Assembly: GCA_002404095.1 (NCBI GenBank)
Contig: DHJA01000151.1
Coordinates: 4,356-16,197 of the forward strand
From: Planctomycetaceae bacterium UBA4732
GTDB taxonomy: Bacteria > Planctomycetota > Planctomycetia > Gemmatales > Gemmataceae
Direction of reading: 5' to 3'
Length of the DNA stretch: 11,842 nucleotides
The translations under genes and the position numbers were made by a program. The notes under the pieces were generated by a model, which saw nothing but the letters and a program-made list of their open reading frames with translations, did no database searches and was not told the origin of the DNA. Position 1 is the first letter of the stretch. The number at the start of each line of letters is the position of its first letter. Of this stretch, positions 7,302 to 11,842 are shown in pieces.

Positions 7302-8540
7302 TCACCCTGCCATTCTACGCGGCGCCTCGGCTTCGTCATAGGGTGGGCCACTCGCTCCGCGAGTGGCATTGCCCCAACCGACTCGCGGAGCGAGTCGGCC
7401 ACCATAGGCGCCGGCCGCCCAGAACACCAAGACCAACGCGACCGCCGCCATACCCACGACGAAGAGGGCCGCTTGCGAATGGGTGTAGTCGATGGCGGCC
7501 CCGATCAGCACTGGGCCGGTCAAGCTGCCGACGCAGTTACAGGCCAGATACCAGGCGTTAGCGCGGGCCAGCGCCGCCGGCGGCGTTCGCTCGCCCAGCA
7601 ACGCCAGCCCTAACGGGTATAAGGCCGCACAGCAGCCGCCTACGATGAACAGCCACACGCCCACCGCGACCGGCCCGCTACAGAACGGCAGGCAGCCGAG
7701 GCCGACTAGCAGCACGCCATGAAACGCGGCCAGCACGCGTAGCCGGCCGAAGCGATCCGCCAGCCATGCGGACGGAGTTTGGAACAAAACCACTCCGAGA
7801 AAGAGGGCCGCCATCAATCCGCCGACCTGCGCTTCCTCGTAACCGAGCGTCAGCAGGTGGATGGATAGAAACGTGAGCATCCCGCCTTCGAGGAAGCCCT
7901 GCACCCAGGACGCGCCAAGGCTTAGCCGGTTGCCCATCATGCTTGGCCGGGCGCCTCTCGTTTCCTCCTCCATCGGCCCAATGACGCGCGGCAGGCCCCG
8001 GTGGGCGATCAGCGCGGCCGGCAGCGCCGCCAATCCGCCCAGCGCGAACGCCAGCCGCGGCGACCAGGCGTAAAGGGGCAAGCCAACGAGCGTACCTAGT
8101 CCCACGCCCAGGGCCACGCAGAAAGCATAAATGCCAAAGTCGCGCGCCCTCCTTTCGGGAGAGGCGTTGTGGTTAATCAGCGTTTCCATGGGGATGAGGC
8201 AGACGGCGCTGGCGAGGCCGCCGAGGAGACGCAGCAGGAACCAGACGGTCAGGCCGGGCGCCAGGGGGAAGAGGGCCGTACTCAGCGCGTCCACGAGGAT
8301 GCCGAGGGTGATGCACCAGCGGCCGGCCTTTTTCATCAAGGCCGGCGCCCACAGAGCGGCGGCGGCGGCGCCAAGGAAATAGACGCTGGTGTTGAGGCCG
8401 ACGACCTTGGCGCTACAGCCGGCGTCGCGCATCCAGAGGGCGGCGAGGGGTGCGCCGAGGCCGAAGCTGAAGGCCCAGCCGAGGCCGGCGAGGCAAACGG
8501 CGGTCAAAGTGCGCGGGGAGGTGCGGGCAACGCCAGCCAT
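7302..8540 (-). CDS. Major facilitator superfamily (MFS) transporter
   Basis: This is an integral inner-membrane protein of 412 residues with about twelve hydrophobic helices in two six-helix halves. A charged loop around residues 180-205 (PMEEETRGARP) separates the halves. The second half carries an MFS motif-A-like loop, AWLADRFGRLR, and the first a divergent one. The substrate cannot be read from the sequence; drug, sugar or metabolite export are all possible. ATG at 8540 starts a normal MFS N-terminus, with AGGGA about 9 bases upstream. A reading to 8633 would add 31 hydrophilic residues. After helix twelve, about 22 residues (379-400) are encoded by a paired-hairpin DNA repeat, so the true ancestral C-terminus may have been shorter. 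It is first in the minus-strand cluster and ends at or just before the YkgJ-family gene. Confidence 0.88.
   Translation of the reverse strand: MAGVARTSPRTLTAVCLAGLGWAFSFGLGAPLAALWMRDAGCSAKVVGLNTSVYFLGAAAAALWAPALMKKAGRWCITLGILVDALSTALFPLAPGLTVWFLLRLLGGLASAVCLIPMETLINHNASPERRARDFGIYAFCVALGVGLGTLVGLPLYAWSPRLAFALGGLAALPAALIAHRGLPRVIGPMEEETRGARPSMMGNRLSLGASWVQGFLEGGMLTFLSIHLLTLGYEEAQVGGLMAALFLGVVLFQTPSAWLADRFGRLRVLAAFHGVLLVGLGCLPFCSGPVAVGVWLFIVGGCCAALYPLGLALLGERTPPAALARANAWYLACNCVGSLTGPVLIGAAIDYTHSQAALFVVGMAAVALVLVFWAAGAYGGRLAPRVGWGNATRGASGPPYDEAEAPRRMAG
7341..7405. repeat. Inverted pair of GC-rich hairpin repeats within the MFS gene 3' end
   Basis: Two hairpins stand side by side as inverted copies of one unit. 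The first has GCCACTCGC (7347-7355) pairing with GCGAGTGGC (7359-7367) around a TCC loop. The second has CCGACTCGC (7378-7386) pairing with GCGAGTCGG (7390-7398) around GGA. Outer GGTGG and CCACC arms join them. Similar units occur between genes in planctomycete genomes as I recall. Here the repeat is translated as the transporter tail. Confidence 0.75.
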
Positions 8541-8604
8541 TAACTTCGTCCCTGAAGCGAATCGAGCGAGCGAGCCGGCGGCGGACGCCCACGGCTTCCC
8601 ACAC

Positions 8605-8633
8605 CTTGTACTAAGATCGGCACAACCTCGCAA
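8605..8633 (-). promoter_or_regulatory. Candidate promoter for the MFS-led cluster
   Basis: The minus strand has TTGCGA (8633-8628), a 17-base gap and TACAAG (8610-8605), about 65 bases before the MFS start. Each box fits the sigma-70 consensus at about four of six positions with ideal spacing. This is the best match I see in the right place, but it is not strong. Confidence 0.25.
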
Positions 8634-8650
8634 GGTCTTGAGGGACGAGA

Positions 8651-8698
8651 GGCGAGCGGCGGGGTTTATCCCCGCCGGGGTAAACCCGGCGGATCGCC
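8651..8698. repeat. GC-rich intergenic hairpin repeat
   Basis: GGGTTTA (8662-8668) pairs with TAAACCC (8681-8687). An inner CCCC/GGGG stem closes on a GCC loop, and imperfect outer arms reach GGCGA and TCGCC. The right half can fold differently: CCGCCGGG (8672-8679) pairs with CCCGGCGG (8685-8692) around GTAAA. It resembles the dispersed GTTTA-type GC hairpins of planctomycete genomes. No transcript is known to include it. Confidence 0.65.
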
Positions 8699-8924
8699 TT
8701 TTGGTAGCGTCTCTAACCCACCTATTCGGTAAAACCGCGTCTTCCGGTAGGAAAAGCCCGGCTCTGCCATTCTTTCCAGCCCCCGTAGACGGATAGAATG
8801 TGATAGGCTCACGGGGGGAGTCTCCCGCGCCGTATCAAGTTTCATCTCCATCCGCTGGTTGTTGGCGGCCCCGCGTCCCAGCTCTACCGGACTCTTCTGG
8901 CGAGAGGAGTCTCTCCTTGTGAGT

Positions 8925-8956
8925 TAGGGGACGGCATCGGCCGTCCCCTAGCTTTT
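8925..8956 (+). terminator. Orphan rho-independent terminator-like hairpin
   Basis: An uninterrupted 11-base-pair stem, TAGGGGACGGC (8925-8935) with GCCGTCCCCTA (8940-8950), closes on ATCG. GCTTTT follows it on the plus strand. The minus-strand side lacks a T run, so it would act on plus-strand transcripts. No plus-strand gene precedes it. It may end a small RNA or read-through, or act as a barrier before the next gene. Confidence 0.5.
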
Positions 8957-8986
8957 CGTTGAAGCAAGCCCTTTCGCCGGCCGGTT

Positions 8987-9146
8987 GATGTCGCACCCCG
9001 GACTCAGGAGTACCTTCGCCCGGGGCTTTATTACAGTCGCCCGAAGGGGCTCCGGTCGCCGAAAGCGCTCCGGTCTTGGAGCCCGGTTTAGGGCGACTGT
9101 AATAAAGCCCCGCGCGAATGTATTCATGAACCCGGGGTGCGACATC
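8987..9146. repeat. 160-base palindromic MITE-like element
   Basis: Left arm 8987-9042 and right arm 9091-9146 are inverted copies of 56 bases with six mismatches (about 89 percent identity). The arms open with GATGTCGCACCCCGG, and the inner ends share GGGGCTTTATTACAGTCGCC. The 48-base centre has a smaller GGCTCC/GGAGCC pairing (9048-9053 with 9078-9083) and a direct repeat of GCTCCGGTC (9049-9057, 9067-9075). No transposase frame fits inside. I see no clear target duplication at the ends. This architecture suits a non-autonomous mobile element or dispersed intergenic repeat; a structured RNA is the alternative. Confidence 0.75.
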
Positions 9147-9166
9147 AGCCCGTCTTCGTTTTGTCC

Positions 9167-9195
9167 TTGGCAGGATCGGCGCCGCCATTCACAAT
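9167..9195 (+). promoter_or_regulatory. Candidate promoter for the DUF4159 gene
   Basis: TTGGCA (9167-9172) matches the -35 consensus at five of six positions. After a 17-base gap, CACAAT (9190-9195) matches the -10 at four of six. This would give a leader of about 50 bases. It lies just downstream of the palindromic element and is the best sigma-70-like match before the gene. Confidence 0.35.
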
Positions 9196-9254
9196 GATCA
9201 AGTGCCTCCGTCTGATTCCAGGCGGACGGCCATTCTTTTCCCAGGCGCTTCCCT

Positions 9255-11696
9255 ATGCGATTCACTCTGATCGGAATACTCGCCACGGCGGTCACTTTCC
9301 TTTCGTTCGCGCCGGCGTCGGCGGCGCCGGCGCCTGGCGCGGTGACGGTGAAGCAGGTGCGCGAAGCTATCGACAACGGCAAGGCATACCTCCGGCGCGA
9401 GCAGCGGAACGGCGCCTGGAACGTCGAGAAGATAGCCGACACCGCTTACCCGCGCGGCGGCACCGTCAGCCTGGCCCTGCTGGCGCTCCTCACTTGCGGC
9501 GTCGCGGATGATGATCGGCCCGCCCTTAAGGAAGGCCTCGACTATATACGAACCATTCGCCCGAAGATGGACGCCAACGGCCGCGTCGCCGCCGACGATG
9601 GCAGCGAAACTTATGTGATCAGCCTGGAAACGATGGTATACGCGCTGGCCGGCCGGCCCGAGGACAAGAAGTGCATCCAGGAAAACGTCGATTGGTTGTT
9701 GGCCGCGCGGATCAAGAATAACGACGTAAAGCTTCGCGGCTGGGGATATGGCGGCCACGACGGAACCTACGACGCTTCCAATACGCAATACGCGCTGCTG
9801 GCGCTGCATGAAGCGGTGCGCAGCGGCGCTAAAGTAGATCGCGGCACGATGGAGGACGTCCAGAAGTTTTACCTAGACAATCAAAATCCGGACGGGGGAT
9901 GGTCCTACAAGCCTGGCATTAAATCGAGTATGACCATGACGACGGCCGGCGTTTGCGGTCTGCTCATCACCGGCATGGACGCCGAGGCGGGCCGGCAAAA
10001 ACCGCGCGCCGACGGCAGCGCCGAGAACTGCGGCGTCTATGACGACAACAAGCCGGTGGCGAAGGGGCTGAAATGGATCGGCGACCAATTTCCGGCCAAC
10101 GTCCAAACGGTTGAGCAAGCGGACGGGAAATTCGCCACGGTAATAGGTAATATAACGGCTATTAAAGCTCCCTTTTATGGCTTTTATGGCATTGAACGCA
10201 CCGGCCGGCTGACGGGGCAGCGCTTTCTCCAAGGCCACGACTGGTATCGAGTGGGCTGTCAGTTTCTCGTGAGTACGCAGCACCCCAATGGGTCATGGGC
10301 CGGCGACGACATCGACCGCAATCCCATCGTCGCCACGTCTTTCGCCCTTCTCTTCCTTGGCAAAGGCCGCACGCCCGTACTGATGACGAAACTGGCCTAT
10401 GGAGATAGCGATTATCTCGGATGGAACAACAAGCATAATGATATGCGGAATCTCACCGAGTTCGCCGGCCGCGAATTGTTCAAGAAACAGCCGATGGCCT
10501 GGCAGATTTTTGACATTCGCCAGCGCGAAGCCGGCAATGAAACGGCCATTCGCAATTTGACGCAGGAACTATTGGAGTCGCCCATCGTCTTCTTCAACGG
10601 CCACAACTTCGCGCCGCGCGACAAGGAAAAAGACCTTCTCAAAGAGTATCTCGCCAACGGCGGCTTCGTGTTCGCGGAGCGCTGTTGCGGACCTCAGCGC
10701 TATAGCGCGGGCTTCGACAAGGACTTCCGCGTACTCATGCACGAACTCTATCCCGACGCCGAATTGAAGCCGTTGGACCCGCTGCATCCCATCTTTACCG
10801 CCTCGGGCAAGTATGTTTCCTCGCCGGCGGATTTTCCGCTGGAAGGCGTCCAGCAGGGTTGCAAGACGCTTGTGGTCTACTGTCCCAACGCAATTTCCGG
10901 CTATTGGGAGGCGAATGATGTGAAATCGGACAAAGGCCGCAAGGCGTTCGAGATGGCCGCCAACGTCATCGCCTACGCCACCGGGTTGGAACCGCCGCGT
11001 CAGAAATTGGATTCGGTCGAGATCGTCGAAGAAGCGAAGGCGCCCGTCAAGCGCGGCTATTTCAAGGCCGCGCAGCTTATGCACAACGGCGAATGGCAGC
11101 CGGCCCCCAAGGCAATGCACAACCTCATGGTCGAGGCCAACAAAGTCGGTCTCGACGTGGCGCTCGAACCCAAGGCGATCTATCCGTCCGACGCGAACGT
11201 CGTCGATTACCGTTTTTTGTACATGCACGGCCGCGGCGCCTTTTCCTATAAGGCGTCCCAATTGGAGCTTTTGCGTTTCGATCTGGATGGGAACGGCGCC
11301 CTACTATTCGCCGACGCCTGTTGTGGGAGCAAGCCGTTCGACGAGTCGTTCCGCAAGTTCATGGACGAACTCTGGAAGGACCACAAGGACAAGCCGAAGC
11401 TGGAGCCGATCCCGCCGGACGACGAATTGTACAGCGCGGATTTGAATGGTAAAAAGATCGACTATGTGATGTGTCGGCGCGAGTCGCCGGACGGCAAGGG
11501 AATTGACGCCGAGTTCAGGAAGGTGAAGCCCGCCTTGGAGGGGGTCAAGCTCAACGGCCGATGGGTGGTGATTTATAGCCGTTATGACGTCGGCTGCGCA
11601 CTAGAGCGGCACCCGACGCCGGGCTGCCTCGGTCACGATTATGCCAGCGCCGTCGCGTTCGGCAAAGCGGCCGTGTTGTATGCCCTCAAAAGATAA
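9255..11696 (+). CDS. Secreted squalene-cyclase-like repeat protein with two DUF4159 domains
   Basis: This 813-residue protein has a Sec signal peptide (about 1-23, cut near ASA-AP), so it should act outside the cytoplasm. Residues about 30-370 form an alpha/alpha barrel of prenyltransferase/squalene-oxidase repeats, with QW-like turns at RNGAW (51-55), NPDGGWSY (211-218) and HPNGSWAG (343-350). I do not see the catalytic DxDD motif of squalene-hopene cyclases, so it is probably not a cyclase. Two DUF4159 (PF13709) copies follow. The first (about 372-577) has FFNGH, NGGFVFAERCCG (468-479), FDKDFR and HPIF. The second (about 598-813) has YMHGR, LLFADACCG (683-691) and FDESFR but no HPIF equivalent. 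Substrate and role are unknown. ATG 9255 is supported by the signal peptide; its ribosome site is weak. It stands alone, divergent from the MFS cluster. Confidence 0.85.
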   Translation: MRFTLIGILATAVTFLSFAPASAAPAPGAVTVKQVREAIDNGKAYLRREQRNGAWNVEKIADTAYPRGGTVSLALLALLTCGVADDDRPALKEGLDYIRTIRPKMDANGRVAADDGSETYVISLETMVYALAGRPEDKKCIQENVDWLLAARIKNNDVKLRGWGYGGHDGTYDASNTQYALLALHEAVRSGAKVDRGTMEDVQKFYLDNQNPDGGWSYKPGIKSSMTMTTAGVCGLLITGMDAEAGRQKPRADGSAENCGVYDDNKPVAKGLKWIGDQFPANVQTVEQADGKFATVIGNITAIKAPFYGFYGIERTGRLTGQRFLQGHDWYRVGCQFLVSTQHPNGSWAGDDIDRNPIVATSFALLFLGKGRTPVLMTKLAYGDSDYLGWNNKHNDMRNLTEFAGRELFKKQPMAWQIFDIRQREAGNETAIRNLTQELLESPIVFFNGHNFAPRDKEKDLLKEYLANGGFVFAERCCGPQRYSAGFDKDFRVLMHELYPDAELKPLDPLHPIFTASGKYVSSPADFPLEGVQQGCKTLVVYCPNAISGYWEANDVKSDKGRKAFEMAANVIAYATGLEPPRQKLDSVEIVEEAKAPVKRGYFKAAQLMHNGEWQPAPKAMHNLMVEANKVGLDVALEPKAIYPSDANVVDYRFLYMHGRGAFSYKASQLELLRFDLDGNGALLFADACCGSKPFDESFRKFMDELWKDHKDKPKLEPIPPDDELYSADLNGKKIDYVMCRRESPDGKGIDAEFRKVKPALEGVKLNGRWVVIYSRYDVGCALERHPTPGCLGHDYASAVAFGKAAVLYALKR

Positions 11697-11723
11697 CCGA
11701 ACAATTTACAGTCTGTCCGACAA

Positions 11724-11755
11724 GGGCGGGGAGACCCCGCCCCTACAGCGGTTTT
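11724..11755 (+). terminator. GC-rich hairpin after the DUF4159 gene, possible terminator
   Basis: GGGCGGGG (11724-11731) pairs with CCCCGCCC (11735-11742) around an AGA loop, 28 bases after the stop. A TTTT run comes nine bases after the stem, further than in a standard rho-independent terminator. The same GGGGCGGGG-type hairpin is common between planctomycete genes as I recall, so it may be a repeat that also stops transcription. Confidence 0.45.
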
Positions 11756-11759
11756 CCTT

Positions 11760-11842
11760 GGGGGGGGGGGGGCGTCCCCCCCCCCGCCGCCCCCCCCCCC
11801 GCGGGCGCGTCGAGTCGCCCGAGCAGGCCGAGCTGTTCCTCT
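11760..11842. other. Homopolymer-rich contig end, probably unreliable sequence
   Basis: The tail has 13 G (11760-11772), 10 C (11776-11785) and 11 C (11790-11800), which is typical of dark-cycle poly-G reads or failed assembly at a contig end. The last 37 bases read in one plus frame as RVESPEQAELFL with G or C at every third position. They could be a genuine coding fragment, perhaps joined wrongly. I cannot assign it. Confidence 0.6.

Larger units (their letters stand above)
8541..9254. other. Divergent intergenic region, no convincing gene
   Basis: These 714 bases separate the minus-strand MFS gene from the plus-strand DUF4159 gene. Short open frames exist on both strands, but none shows a conserved motif, a clear ribosome site or coding-like composition, and several cross the hairpins. 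The stretch contains a hairpin repeat (8651-8698), a terminator-like hairpin (8925-8956), a 160-base palindrome (8987-9146) and weak promoter candidates at each side. The piece between 8700 and 8920 is otherwise unexplained; it may include a small RNA. Confidence 0.7.

Noticed and set aside
8389..8796. 135-residue plus-strand frame antisense to the MFS start
   Set aside because: No motif, no ribosome site, and it runs through the hairpin repeat; composition is that of a shadow frame.
8666..8851. Possible small minus-strand gene of 61 residues
   Set aside because: It crosses the GC hairpin repeat and lacks any conserved feature or clear ribosome site.
8948..9442. 164-residue minus-strand frame across the palindrome
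   Set aside because: Both arms of the repeat are translated as unrelated peptides, and the rest is antisense to the DUF4159 gene.
9198..9809. 203-residue open frame on the minus strand
   Set aside because: It is antisense to the signal peptide and barrel region of the DUF4159 gene, has an arginine-rich run from the opposite frame, and shows no recognisable domain.
11763..11785. Perfect G10-CGT-C10 hairpin as a terminator
   Set aside because: The pairing is a trivial result of homopolymer runs at a suspicious contig end, with no T tract.

Overview
The window is 11,842 bases of GC-rich bacterial DNA and looks like a whole draft or metagenomic contig. It begins with 17 bases of Nextera transposon-end adapter and ends in long poly-G and poly-C runs. 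Several features point to a planctomycete, perhaps a Gemmata-like lineage: a secreted protein joining a squalene-cyclase-like barrel to two DUF4159 domains, a long YkgJ-type cysteine-cluster protein, a TIGR02574-type addiction module, and GC-rich palindromic repeats between genes. This is judged from memory of such genomes, not from a search.

Layout. On the + strand, bases 21-935 encode an LpxL/HtrB-type lipid A acyltransferase, possibly missing its extreme 5' end. It converges, with only 9 bases between stop codons, on a minus-strand cluster running from 8540 down to 945. In order of transcription this cluster is: a 12-helix MFS transporter, a YkgJ-family protein, an antitoxin and a RelE/ParE toxin (8-base overlap), then sbcD and sbcC (4-base overlap). 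SbcD and SbcC form the Mre11/Rad50-like nuclease-ATPase that processes DNA hairpins and double-strand ends. The tight spacing suggests co-transcription, although the toxin-antitoxin pair seems to have its own extended -10 promoter and a palindromic operator candidate.

A 714-base divergent intergenic region (8541-9254) has no convincing gene but is rich in structure. It holds a GC-rich hairpin repeat, a terminator-like hairpin with no gene to terminate, and a 160-base palindromic element with 56-base arms resembling a MITE. Candidate promoters lie near each side.

The right side is one large + strand gene (9255-11696) for a secreted 813-residue protein of unknown function, followed by a hairpin and an unreliable homopolymer tail.

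I found no clear new multi-gene system. The least explained items are the 160-base palindrome, the orphan terminator, the repeat that encodes the C-terminus of the MFS transporter, and the barrel plus double-DUF4159 protein.
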